Assembly: GCF_008370685.1 (NCBI RefSeq)
Contig: NZ_VTZU01000012.1
Location: 47,108 to 111,107, forward strand
Direction of reading: 5' to 3'
DNA: 64,000 nucleotides
DNA from: Aquimarina sp. RZ0
GTDB lineage: Bacteria > Bacteroidota > Bacteroidia > Flavobacteriales > Flavobacteriaceae
Shown: one piece after another, positions 1 through 8,435 of the stretch
Layout of the letters: each line of letters starts with the position of its first letter
How positions within the stretch are numbered: position 1 is the stretch's first letter
Translations under genes and position numbers: made by a program
The notes under the pieces: generated by a model
What the model saw: the letters and a program-made list of their open reading frames with translations, nothing else
Told to the model about the DNA's origin: nothing
The model's database searches: none

Positions 1-219
1 ATCAAGTTTGTTGGGCCACCAATCCCTATTTGTTTTAGCGTCATTACTGACATTAAGACCACCGGATGGTCCTTCTGGAGTGAAGCCAAATGGGCATTTT
101 TCTTTTTTTACTGGTTGTGCAGCTACTTCTTTAGCTGATTGTCCTATTACTTCATTTTTTTGACACCCTGTGAAAAAAAAAGCAACGAAGGTCAACGGTA
201 TTAAGAGTGATTTTTTCAT
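1..219 (-). CDS. katG: Catalase-peroxidase N-terminus, lipoprotein form (partial)
   Basis: The reverse complement from 219 reads in frame to the window edge, giving 73 codons of a gene that continues to the left. It opens with a lipoprotein signal (MKKSLLIPLTFVAFFFTGC, cysteine at residue 19). A short linker follows, then KCPFGFTPEGPSGG and NRDWWPNKLD. The last two stretches match the conserved start of bifunctional catalase-peroxidases, which remove hydrogen peroxide with a heme. The heme and Trp-Tyr-Met adduct residues lie outside the window. The signal suggests a membrane-anchored enzyme exported from the cytoplasm. Family assignment rests on about 45 residues only. Confidence 0.72.
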   Translation of the reverse strand, partial: MKKSLLIPLTFVAFFFTGCQKNEVIGQSAKEVAAQPVKKEKCPFGFTPEGPSGGLNVSNDAKTNRDWWPNKLD

Positions 220-339
220 CGTGTATTTTTTTTAAAATTAATAAACATTTTAAGATGGATTAGGAGAAGAATATTGTTATTAGAAATATTGATATAAGGT
301 CATTCTATATTAGGGAGACGGACAGTGATAATTAACTTG

Positions 340-852
340 TTAGAAACCTATCCCAAAGTGTAATGCCGCTGTAAAAGATATATCTTGATCATTTCCTACT
401 CTTATCGGTAATACTAATTCTGCAAAAACATTAGTTTTTCCTAAAAGGAATCCTCTATTCAGAAGTGGTGTAATTCCGTATCTTCTACTATTGGTCTCAT
501 AAGCAATTCGATTTCCAAATGTGAGTTTGTTACCTATGCCCCAAAGTAATCCAGGGTGTATCAATAGTTCGCTTACAGCGCTAATATTATCTCCTTCAGA
601 ATTTTTGATGGAACTGATGAAAGGAACAAGTTCTACATCAAAAGCAAACTTTTCATTTTTTCGTACAGTAACACCAATAGGAAATCCAATAGCATATGGA
701 TCAAATCCATTGAAGGTACCTCCATCCTGGAAAGTGATGATAGGTTGGACAATGCCAAAATGGCCACCAATCGTATTTTGTGCTTTTGCATTGTAATTAC
801 TTAAGGCTGCGAATATGATACTCGCAATAAAAAAGGTTTTTTTTAGAGTCAT
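340..852 (-). CDS. Small predicted outer-membrane protein
   Basis: 170 residues. A classical signal peptide (about residues 1-25, ending NAKAQ) is followed by alternating hydrophobic/polar stretches and a terminal phenylalanine (LHFGIGF), as in small outer-membrane beta barrels. It has no enzymatic motif that I recognise. It lies 120 bp upstream of the katG-like gene on the same strand, so co-transcription is possible but not shown. The function is unknown. The opposite-strand ORF at 521-796 is a shadow of it. Confidence 0.7.
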   Translation of the reverse strand: MTLKKTFFIASIIFAALSNYNAKAQNTIGGHFGIVQPIITFQDGGTFNGFDPYAIGFPIGVTVRKNEKFAFDVELVPFISSIKNSEGDNISAVSELLIHPGLLWGIGNKLTFGNRIAYETNSRRYGITPLLNRGFLLGKTNVFAELVLPIRVGNDQDISFTAALHFGIGF

Positions 853-1282
853 GATATTGGTATAATATGTTAGTAAAAAATTATAATTGTTTATATGCTT
901 GACGAGATAGCATAATGGGTTTAGAGTGTATTCGTATTTATAATAAAATAGAGGTGAATTTTCAGATATTGTCTGAAAATATTAGCTTATTAAATTAAGT
1001 GATAACAGAATGATTTCTATAAATAAAAAAATAGTTTAAAGTATCCTGTACTTATTAATAAAGAATGATTTGAAATATTATTAGCTTTTTGAAACTTAAA
1101 TTAAGTATATGAATTATTTGCAAAAGCATTCCATAGAAGATGAAAATATACGGGGTATTAACTATTTTGAATAGGGTCAATCAAAACAAAAATAAGTGTA
1201 AATATTATTTTGTTGGTAACTAGAAAGTTTAATTAGATTTTTCATGTAATAAATTTATTTAAGTTGGTAAGTCAAATTTAAC

Positions 1283-1336
1283 ACTACAAATATTGATAAT
1301 ATGTTAGCTGTCTAACATATTATCAATATTTGTAGT
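1283..1336. repeat. Perfect 25-bp inverted repeat, 4-nt loop
   Basis: The left arm 1283-1307 and right arm 1312-1336 are exact reverse complements, with the loop CTGT between them. It is not followed by a T-run and is far from any gene end, so it is not an obvious terminator. It could be a decayed mobile element or a structured RNA. Confidence 0.85.
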
Positions 1337-1765
1337 CATATGATTACTTTTCTTTGGAATAAAATTATTTAGATTAAATCTCTATTTTTGAGTTAGTTGT
1401 GTTTTTTTTTGTTCTCGTGTATAGTAATACAATGTGTTCTTTGAATTTCGTGGAATAAAAAGTCCTTTTATCTTAGTTTCAGAATGCAAATAAACCGCAC
1501 TGCTATGCCCGATTTTTATTCTTCACTAAAATAAAAAAGCCATAATTTTATTTTACTGTAAATTTAAACAGGATGGTATAGCAGATTTTTTTGGATCATT
1601 GAATAGATATGATGTCAAGACCGGTAAATGAGGGTAAGGTAACTGTTAGGGAATTTTTTAAAAGTCCATTCGGAAATTAAAAACATTATGGCTAATAGCA
1701 CTGTGCGAAATGTGATGAAAATATGTGTTAAACAAATTGTTCTAAACAACAGACAGAACCTATTA

Positions 1766-1926
1766 TACGATTTACGGGTGAGAATTTCGTAAAAATAATG
1801 GCAAGGATTTTTCGCTAGATTGATGAATCAAATTAAAGAATAGCCATAGCTATTGTTTCATTTTATGAAGAAAATATGGTAGAAAAAGAATGTCATTAGA
1901 TGCGAAATTTTTATTCGTAAATCGTA
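1766..1926 (-). mobile_element. MITE-like element, family 1, copy A (diverged, inverted)
   Basis: It begins TACGATTTACG and ends CGTAAATCGTA. The reverse complement aligns along its length with the three near-identical copies at 15799, 39181 and 53137, including the central TAGCTATGGCTA and the internal AAAAATTTCGCAT. It is flanked by a 3-bp direct repeat TTA (1763-1765 and 1927-1929). No coding capacity. It is the most diverged copy, so probably the oldest. Confidence 0.8.
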
Positions 1927-2116
1927 TTATTTGAGTGTTTTTAAAGCAAAGTGGTAAACTTAGTACAGGGAATTCTATTGAGTTTTATGATGTTTCCCCT
2001 GTATGTGAAGGGGGTAGATTTAAAAAAAATAAAGAATATTAGGAAGTGGTTTTAAGCGATAATCGAGATTTGAATGCTCCGAGGCTTACCTCGAAAATCA
2101 AAATATTTATTGAAAT

Positions 2117-2155
2117 AAAAAGCCTTTAGAATATGATTAATTCTAAAGGCTTTTC
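2117..2155. terminator. Hairpin terminator downstream of glnA
   Basis: The stem AAAAGCCTTTAGAAT pairs with ATTCTAAAGGCTTTT around a short loop, with A-runs and T-runs on the two sides, 50 bp past the stop of the minus-strand glutamine synthetase. It could work in both directions. Confidence 0.8.
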
Positions 2156-2204
2156 TTACGTTTAACTAAACTTGGTCCAGTGTTTATTATATGTTGCCAG
2201 ATAT

Positions 2205-3227
2205 TTATGCTAACATAGCAGAGACATCTGCAGTTTTAACAGTTTTTACAATTCTGGCAGCAATTTTATATGGATCTCCATTTGAAGCTGGACGACGATC
2301 TTCTAACCATCCTTTCCATCCTTTTTCAACTGTAATAATAGGGATTCTTATGGATGCGCCTCTATCGGATATTCCAAAAGAAAATTCGTCTATCGATTGT
2401 GTTTCGTGCTCACCAGTTAATCGTTGGTCATTAAACTCACCATAAACAGCAATATGCTCCTTTGTTACAGGTCTAAAAGCTTCACAAATTGTTTCGTAAA
2501 CTTCCTTAGATCCGCAAGTTCTTAATATTTCATTAGAGAAGTTAGCATGCATACCAGAACCATTCCAGTCACCTTTGATTGGTTTTGGATGGTATTCAAT
2601 ATAGTAGCCATACTTTTCAGTAAGACGATCTAATAAGTAGCGTGCTATCCATATTTCGTCTCCAGCTTTTTTAGCTCCTTTAGAAAATAATTGAAACTCC
2701 CACTGTCCACTTGCAACTTCCTGATTTATTCCTTCAAAGTTTAAACCTGCATCAATACATAGATCTGCGTGTTCTTCTACAAAATCTCTACCATGCGTAT
2801 TTCTTCCTCCTACAGAACAGTAGTACATTCCTTGAGGTCCAGGATATCCTCCAACAGGAAAGCCTAAAGGTAGTTGAGTGTTTCTATCCATAATAAAGTA
2901 TTCTTGTTCGAAACCAAACCAGAAATCACCATCATCATCAATCGTAGCTCTTGCATTAGACTCGTGCGGAGTTCCATCAGCATTTAGAACTTCAGTCATT
3001 ACTAGATATCCATTTCTTCTTGCAGGATCAGGATAAATAGCTACAGGCTTTAGTAAACAGTCAGAAGAACCACCTTCTGCTTGTTTTGTAGAACTTCCGT
3101 CAAAAGACCAAGTTGGGCAATCTTCAAGATTCCCACTAAAATTATCTTCAACTTTTGTTTTACTTCTTAGATTAGCAGTTGGTTTATAACCATCTAACCA
3201 AATGTATTCTAATTTAGATTTACTCAT
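2205..3227 (-). CDS. glnA: Glutamine synthetase, GSII-like
   Basis: 340 residues. It catalyses ATP-dependent condensation of glutamate and ammonium to glutamine in the cytoplasm. The N-terminal beta-grasp domain (about 1-85, with WSFDGSST at 40-47) is followed by the catalytic domain. Metal and substrate motifs are FEQEY (106-110), NQEVASGQWEFQ (168-179) and NGSGMHANFS (222-231). Length and motifs fit the short eukaryote-like GSII type common in Bacteroidota. I place the start at 3227 (MSKSKLEYIWLDGY), not at the upstream ATG at 3287, because the upstream 20 codons are not family-like and a promoter -7 box lies at 3263-3270. It is divergent from the GSIII gene, so the two may share nitrogen control. 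Confidence 0.93.
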   Translation of the reverse strand: MSKSKLEYIWLDGYKPTANLRSKTKVEDNFSGNLEDCPTWSFDGSSTKQAEGGSSDCLLKPVAIYPDPARRNGYLVMTEVLNADGTPHESNARATIDDDGDFWFGFEQEYFIMDRNTQLPLGFPVGGYPGPQGMYYCSVGGRNTHGRDFVEEHADLCIDAGLNFEGINQEVASGQWEFQLFSKGAKKAGDEIWIARYLLDRLTEKYGYYIEYHPKPIKGDWNGSGMHANFSNEILRTCGSKEVYETICEAFRPVTKEHIAVYGEFNDQRLTGEHETQSIDEFSFGISDRGASIRIPIITVEKGWKGWLEDRRPASNGDPYKIAARIVKTVKTADVSAMLA

Positions 3228-3262
3228 AATTAATACTTTAATAAATTGAACTCTTAAATATC

Positions 3263-3270
3263 CAAAAATA
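3263..3270 (-). promoter_or_regulatory. -7 box for glnA
   Basis: On the minus strand this reads TATTTTTG, matching the Bacteroidota TAnnTTTG box. The -33 element is weak. Its position supports the glnA start at 3227. Confidence 0.5.
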
Positions 3271-3420
3271 ATTTTATTTTGCGACAACTAAAAAAAAATA
3301 GGGGGGTAAAAGGGGTTTTATTGTAAATTTTTACGAACTACCTAGATTTTAGTAGGGTATTTTTGTTTTTTTTTAATTTTTAAAGAGCATAATTCTATTA
3401 TTAACAACAAAAACTTACTC

Positions 3421-3428
3421 TATATTTG
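3421..3428 (+). promoter_or_regulatory. -7 box for the GSIII gene
   Basis: TATATTTG matches TAnnTTTG, 20 bp before the ATG at 3449. A short leader would result. Confidence 0.5.
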
Positions 3429-3448
3429 TATTAAATTTAGTTCAAATT

Positions 3449-5635
3449 ATGTCAACATTAAGATTTCAGGCTTTGAAAGAAACATTAAATCGTACTAGTA
3501 TATTAGTTGCAGAAACTGAACGTAGATCATTACTGTTTGGTAAAAATGTTTTTAACCAGGCTACGATGCTTCAATACCTAACAAAAGATGCCTTTGATAG
3601 TGTTGTGGACGCTATTGAAAACGGATCGAAGATTGATAGAAGGATTGCAGATCAAATCGCATCTTCAATGAAGGATTGGGCATTGTCCAAAGGGGTTACT
3701 CATTACACACATTGGTTTCAGCCACTTACTGGAGCTACGGCAGAAAAACACGATGCTTTTTTTGAAACTATAGGCAATGATCGGGCTATGGAAAAATTTG
3801 GAGGCGATCAATTGGTACAACAAGAACCTGATGCTTCTTCTTTTCCTCACGGAGGAATTCGCAATACTTTTGAAGCCAGAGGATATACGGCCTGGGATCC
3901 TACCTCCCCAGCCTTTATTTATGGGACAACTTTATGCATTCCTACCGTTTTTGTTGCCTATACGGGAGAGGCTTTGGATTATAAAACTCCGCTTCTGAGG
4001 GCTTTACAAGCAGTAGATAGTGCAGCGACTGCAGTTGCCAAATATTTTGATAAAAATGTTAAAAAAGTAAACGCATCACTGGGGTGGGAGCAAGAATATT
4101 TTTTGATTGATAGAGCATTGGTCAACTCCAGACCTGATTTGTTAATGACAGGCAGAACATTATTAGGGCATTCATCGGCAAAAGGACAACAATTAGATGA
4201 TCACTATTTTGGTAGTATTCCTAATAGGGCTTTGTCTTTTATGAGAGATTTAGAAAATGAATGTATGCTTCTTGGTATACCCGTAAAAACACGTCATAAT
4301 GAAGTCGCTCCTAATCAATTCGAATTGGCGCCGATTTATGAGGAAACAAACCTGGCAGTAGATCATAATTCTCTATTGATGGATGTAATGGAAAAGGTAG
4401 CGATGAGACACAACCTGAAAGTTTTGTTGCATGAAAAACCTTTTGCAGGTGTAAATGGATCAGGAAAACATAATAACTGGTCATTAAGTACCAATACCAA
4501 CGTTAATTTGTTAAGTCCTGGAAAAACACCTATGAGTAATCTTCAGTTTTTAACTTTTTTTATAAATACAATTAGAGCAATTAACGAATATGAAGAATTG
4601 ATGAGGGCAGGTGTTGCTTCTGCTAGTAATGATCATCGTCTTGGAGCGAATGAAGCACCTCCTGCGATTATGTCTGTTTTTATTGGTCAGCAATTAACAG
4701 CTGTCCTCAAAGAATTAGAAGGAGTCACTGATGGAAAACTTTCTCCGCAGGAGAAGACAGATCTTAAACTTAATGTGGTAGGTAAAATACCAGAGATTCT
4801 ATTAGATAATACGGATCGCAACAGAACTTCTCCTTTTGCATTTACAGGAAATAAATTTGAGTTTAGAGCAGTTGGATCCAAAGCTAATTGTGCAAACCCA
4901 ATGACAATTCTAAATACTATAGTAGCAAAGCAACTCAAAGAATTTAAGAAAGAAGTAGATGAACTGATTGATACTAAAAATCTTAAAAAAGATGAAGCTG
5001 TTTTTAATGTTTTAAGAGAATATATAAAAAAATCCAGAAATATTCTTTTTGAAGGAAATGGATATGGTTTGGAATGGGAGAAAGAATCAAAAAAAAGAGG
5101 ACTCAGTAATAATAAGACCACGCCAGAAGCATTAAAAGCAAAAGTGTCTAAAAAAACTCTTGATTTGTTTGATGAGATGGGAGTAATGAATAAAATAGAA
5201 GCTGAGGCTCGTTATGAGATTGAGATAGAGGAATATGTGATGAGGATTCAGATAGAAGGACGAGTATTAGGTGATATTGCAAGAAATCACGTAATTCCTA
5301 CCGCTATTAAGTATCAAAATATGTTGATTCAGAATGTATCTGGTTTAAAAGAACTTTATGGAAAAGATTTTGAGAAATATGCCAAAGAACAAATGGAAAT
5401 TATTGAAGAAATTTCTTTACATATAGGTAAGATAAATACAAAGGTTAATAAAATGGCTACAGAACGCAAGAAAGCTAATAAATTGGAAGATTTAGAGAAG
5501 AAAGCTTCAGATTACTGTATGAAAGTAAAACCATTATTTGATGAAATACGTTATAGCTGTGATGAATTAGAGTTATTAGTCGATGATGAACTATGGCCTT
5601 TGACTAAGTATAGAGAGCTTTTGTTCACTAAGTGA
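3449..5635 (+). CDS. glnN: Glutamine synthetase type III
   Basis: 728 residues, the usual length of the large GSIII class, which makes glutamine from glutamate and ammonium. The N-terminal THWFQPLTG and catalytic stretches WEQEYFLID, RHNEVAPNQFELAP and GVNGSGKHNNWS are typical. The C-terminal third is helical and charged, as in this class. The start has a Bacteroidota -7 box 20 bp upstream. The head-to-head arrangement with the GSII-like gene means the organism keeps two unrelated-size glutamine synthetases at one locus. No PII-type regulator is visible nearby. Confidence 0.94.
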   Translation: MSTLRFQALKETLNRTSILVAETERRSLLFGKNVFNQATMLQYLTKDAFDSVVDAIENGSKIDRRIADQIASSMKDWALSKGVTHYTHWFQPLTGATAEKHDAFFETIGNDRAMEKFGGDQLVQQEPDASSFPHGGIRNTFEARGYTAWDPTSPAFIYGTTLCIPTVFVAYTGEALDYKTPLLRALQAVDSAATAVAKYFDKNVKKVNASLGWEQEYFLIDRALVNSRPDLLMTGRTLLGHSSAKGQQLDDHYFGSIPNRALSFMRDLENECMLLGIPVKTRHNEVAPNQFELAPIYEETNLAVDHNSLLMDVMEKVAMRHNLKVLLHEKPFAGVNGSGKHNNWSLSTNTNVNLLSPGKTPMSNLQFLTFFINTIRAINEYEELMRAGVASASNDHRLGANEAPPAIMSVFIGQQLTAVLKELEGVTDGKLSPQEKTDLKLNVVGKIPEILLDNTDRNRTSPFAFTGNKFEFRAVGSKANCANPMTILNTIVAKQLKEFKKEVDELIDTKNLKKDEAVFNVLREYIKKSRNILFEGNGYGLEWEKESKKRGLSNNKTTPEALKAKVSKKTLDLFDEMGVMNKIEAEARYEIEIEEYVMRIQIEGRVLGDIARNHVIPTAIKYQNMLIQNVSGLKELYGKDFEKYAKEQMEIIEEISLHIGKINTKVNKMATERKKANKLEDLEKKASDYCMKVKPLFDEIRYSCDELELLVDDELWPLTKYRELLFTK

Positions 5636-6310
5636 AGTTAGAAACCATTTATTTTTTGGTAAAAGTAATAAGTAAAATCAACTCTATTAAGAAGTTTTTA
5701 ATTTCCAGTGTTTTGCTAAAAGAGCAGATACTGTGAGATTAAATCAGGATAGGACCTCGAGTCTTCGTAATAAAAAATTAATGTTTAACATACCGGTGTC
5801 TTATTGAGATGACAAACATTCTTTAGGTTTAACCTGAAATCCAGTTATTTTTTTTAAATAAATGTTTTAGATATCGTAGACTGTTTCTTTTCATTAAAGC
5901 TGTGACACGCTTTTTCAATTTGAATTAATCTGATAAAATCACGTTTTTTTATCTAATATTTTCAAAATAAAAGTTAACTGTATCCATACGTTCAATCTTT
6001 TGTTTTCTTATGAGTAAATTCGAGTTAAAGTTGTGTCATTAATTAGGGTGAAATGTATTTGACCTGTTATTTATGTAGGAATGCTTGTTTTTTTTGTAAA
6101 AAAACCAACTTATACAATTCTTAGACGAAATCACGATAAACTGAATCAAATTATTTTTTAATTCAGACGAGAAAGAAAATTCATAGATAGCGCAGCGTTA
6201 TCGATGCTTTTTATTTTGAAGTGTGAAACAAAAAGAGATAATTTTAGTAGGTGATTTCATTTGAGAATTGAATACTTAGAATTTTAATCCAATTTTAAAT
6301 ATACACTAAG
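5636..6310. other. Intergenic region upstream of the curli locus
   Basis: 675 bp with no convincing ORF. Its right part holds a palindromic element (6115-6270) ending 40 bp before the first curlin gene, so the element may lie inside the promoter region. I could not identify a clear TAnnTTTG box here. Confidence 0.5.
6115..6270. repeat. Palindromic repeat, family 2, long copy
   Basis: It starts CAATTCTTAGACGAAATCAC and ends GTGATTTCATTTGAGAATTG, which are imperfect terminal inverted repeats of about 20 bp. It aligns with the reverse complement of 16465-16571, including the shared core ACTGAATCAAATT and TTTTTTAATTCAGACGAG. The second copy lacks about 45 bp of the centre. No ORF and no clear target duplication. 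Confidence 0.7.
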
Positions 6311-7492
6311 ATGAAAAAAATCACATTAAGTCTTCTAACTTTTTTAGGAACAGTTACATTGGTTGCACAATCTAATACTTCTACTTCTGATCAGTCAGGA
6401 GAGAATAATACTGCTCAATTTACTCAGGTTGGTAATGATAATAGGATAGAATCTCAACAGGTTGGAGTAAATAATTTAATCCTTAATATTCAAGGTAGTG
6501 AAACTGATGTTTCCAGAACAGGAACGATCATTCAGTCGCAACAAGGTAACGATAATCAAATTACTATTCAGCAAGTACAAGATCAGAATGTAGTTGCATT
6601 GACTACGCAGATAGGTGATGCCAATTTTCTTTTAATTACTCAGAATATTGAAAGCTTAGGCGGTGAAAATTTTGTTTCTTCTATGCAAACAGGTAATCGT
6701 AATATTGGAACTATTTCGCAAGAAGGATTAGGAAACACCATTGAAGGTCGCTCTAATGGTATATTAGTGTTGCAAACCGGAGATGATAATGAAGGAATTG
6801 TTAATCAAAGAGGGGTGGATCATAGTGTTGGACTTTTTCATTCAGGGACTTTTAATAGCTCTATAGTTTCTCAGTTTGGGATAGACAATGGTTCGGGTAT
6901 TACTTTAAGCGGAGGTTCAAATATAAGCGCTCTGGAGCAATATGGAACCCTTAATAGTGCCGGTCAGGATGTGGTCGGTTTTGATAATCAGCTTACAGCT
7001 ATACAAGGAGCAGACTCTGTAGCGTCTGATGATGCAAGAATACGTCAAACCATATTTGGAGACGAAAATCAAGCATTTGCACAACAAGGGGATAATTTTG
7101 ATGATTTTATTGGGCAGACGCAAACAGGAAGTAATAATGTAGCCAGTGCCACACAAAACCTTCGTTCTTCTGGAGAGTCGAATCAAGTTTTTCAAGTACA
7201 ACAAGGTGATGGTAATACTGTAACAGCTGCTCAGGAGGATGGTAGTCAAAATCTAATAGGGCAAGGACAGCTAGGAGATGAAAATGTTGCTATATCTCTT
7301 CAAGAAGGAACACTGAATTTTAGTGATATAGAACAAAGAGGGAATGTAAATTTTGCCAGTGATACACAATTGGGGATAAATAATCGCACACGAGTAACCC
7401 AAAGAGGTAATCAGCACCGAAGTGCGATAACTCAACAGGGAAATAATAACATCACTATCGTGTCACAATTAGATAATATTCCTAATAATTAG
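6311..7492 (+). CDS. csgA: Curlin-repeat amyloid subunit (CsgA-like)
   Basis: 393 residues. A signal peptide (about 1-19, ending TLVAQ) is followed by roughly 370 residues of degenerate curlin repeats. The pattern is Q-x-G-x-x-N followed by a hydrophobic stretch and Q, for example QVGNDNRIESQQ, QQGNDNQITIQQ and QRGNQHRSAITQQ. Curlin repeats stack as a beta solenoid and polymerise outside the cell into adhesive amyloid fibres. E. coli CsgA has five repeats in about 150 residues, so this subunit is more than twice as long. A second paralogue follows at 8436 and the secretion genes come after it. It is probably exported through CsgG. Confidence 0.85.
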   Translation: MKKITLSLLTFLGTVTLVAQSNTSTSDQSGENNTAQFTQVGNDNRIESQQVGVNNLILNIQGSETDVSRTGTIIQSQQGNDNQITIQQVQDQNVVALTTQIGDANFLLITQNIESLGGENFVSSMQTGNRNIGTISQEGLGNTIEGRSNGILVLQTGDDNEGIVNQRGVDHSVGLFHSGTFNSSIVSQFGIDNGSGITLSGGSNISALEQYGTLNSAGQDVVGFDNQLTAIQGADSVASDDARIRQTIFGDENQAFAQQGDNFDDFIGQTQTGSNNVASATQNLRSSGESNQVFQVQQGDGNTVTAAQEDGSQNLIGQGQLGDENVAISLQEGTLNFSDIEQRGNVNFASDTQLGINNRTRVTQRGNQHRSAITQQGNNNITIVSQLDNIPNN

Positions 7493-7620
7493 ATTCGTTG
7501 TAAAAGAACGATCAATGAGTAAGGAGGCGTGTTTATCTGTATCTAATCTAAAAAGGTTTTGTCAAAATAAACACGCTTCAAAACTATATCCGTTTTAATG
7601 TTTTGTTTACGATTAGTCTT

Positions 7621-7777
7621 AGAGTATGTTTAAAAACCCTTCTGCCTGCTGGTCATTACTTTGACAACCTTGACTTTACTTCAAATAAGCAACATATCTC
7701 GATATGTCGTCGATTTGAAGTGTCATCAGAACACCAAACTACAGACAATCAGTTTGCATTGTTTTTAAACATGCTCT
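7621..7777 (+). mobile_element. MITE-like element, family 3, copy 1
   Basis: 157 bp bounded by AGAGTATGTTTAAAAA and TTTTTAAACATGCTCT, with an internal inverted pair around ACTTCAAAT and ATTTGAAGTG. One base separates it from copy 2, which shares its ends and layout but differs inside. No coding capacity. Confidence 0.75.
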
Positions 7778-7778
7778 T

Positions 7779-7935
7779 AGAGTATGTTTAAAAACCTTAC
7801 TTCTTGAAAACAAATATTTTAAGAACCGTAAGCTTACTTCAAATAATTAAAATATCTCGATGTTCTCATCATTTGAAGTGTCCTCAGAACCTCAAACTAT
7901 TGATTTTCAATTTGTATTCTTTTTAAACATACTCT
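7779..7935 (+). mobile_element. MITE-like element, family 3, copy 2
   Basis: 157 bp bounded by AGAGTATGTTTAAAAA and TTTTTAAACATACTCT. It is very similar along its length to the reverse complement of 60760-60917, so the two copies share recent ancestry although they lie 53 kb apart. Confidence 0.8.
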
Positions 7936-8435
7936 TAAATATTATGAAAGGTGCACTCTTAATTTTTTAACATGTCTTTTGTTAATTATAGAAGTTATAA
8001 CAGGTAGTAAATAATAGAATAGAAGATAGAGTTCCGAAAAAAGCAATCTTTGAAGTGATGGTTTTCGCGAAATACACACTACTAAGGGTTGTACAGGGGT
8101 AAGATTTTTCTCTCCTTTTAGAAAAAATGTTTATTTTTAACAAAAAATTAATATCTGTTAAAACCGTTAAAAAGTAACAGAAAATCACACTTTTTACGGT
8201 TTTTCCACAATGTATTTTGTCGAATTCTTATAAAATCTGCAAAATTCGCATTAATATTTTCATAAATTTGAAACCGTTAAGAATAACGTACCCAAGCAAA
8301 CACCTAAGTAGTCCCCAAGAAAATTTTTTTTGAAGCCAAAAAGAAATGTTTTAATATTTTCTTTTTAACATGTCCTATCCCCGAGATTGTTTTTTTAATT
8401 TGAATTATTAATCAGTTTTAATATATATTCTACGT

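Larger units (their letters stand above)
853..2204. other. Long intergenic region with palindromic elements
   Basis: 1.35 kb without a convincing gene. It holds a perfect 25-bp-arm hairpin (1283-1336), a diverged copy of the 160-bp mobile element (1766-1926) and the glnA terminator (2117-2155). It also holds a weaker inverted pair, CTGCTATGCC at 1500-1509 against GGTATAGCAG at 1575-1584, which may be another decayed element. The rest is AT-rich with stops in all frames. Confidence 0.6.
7493..8435. other. Intergenic region between the two curlin genes
   Basis: 940 bp. It holds a distant inverted pair GCGTGTTTAT / ATAAACACGC (7527-7536, 7567-7576), the tandem pair of family-3 elements (7621-7935), and a stretch before the second curlin gene. 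That stretch has AAACCGTTAA near 8160 and again near 8270, the latter as ACCGTTAAGAATAACG. The ORFs in this stretch lie in the repeats and are not gene-like. Confidence 0.55.

Noticed and set aside
521..796. 91-residue plus-strand ORF over the small outer-membrane protein
   Set aside because: Shadow of the minus-strand gene, which has a signal peptide and barrel-like pattern.
4687..5121. 144-residue minus-strand ORF within the GSIII gene
   Set aside because: Low-complexity serine/phenylalanine-rich shadow of a well-supported gene.
7603..7791. 62-residue ORF in the curlin spacer
   Set aside because: It lies inside the family-3 element and has no independent support.
8150..8300. AAACCGTTAA motifs as LytTR-type regulator sites
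   Set aside because: Two loose matches in an AT-rich region. No regulator gene is nearby to support it, so it is not called as a site.
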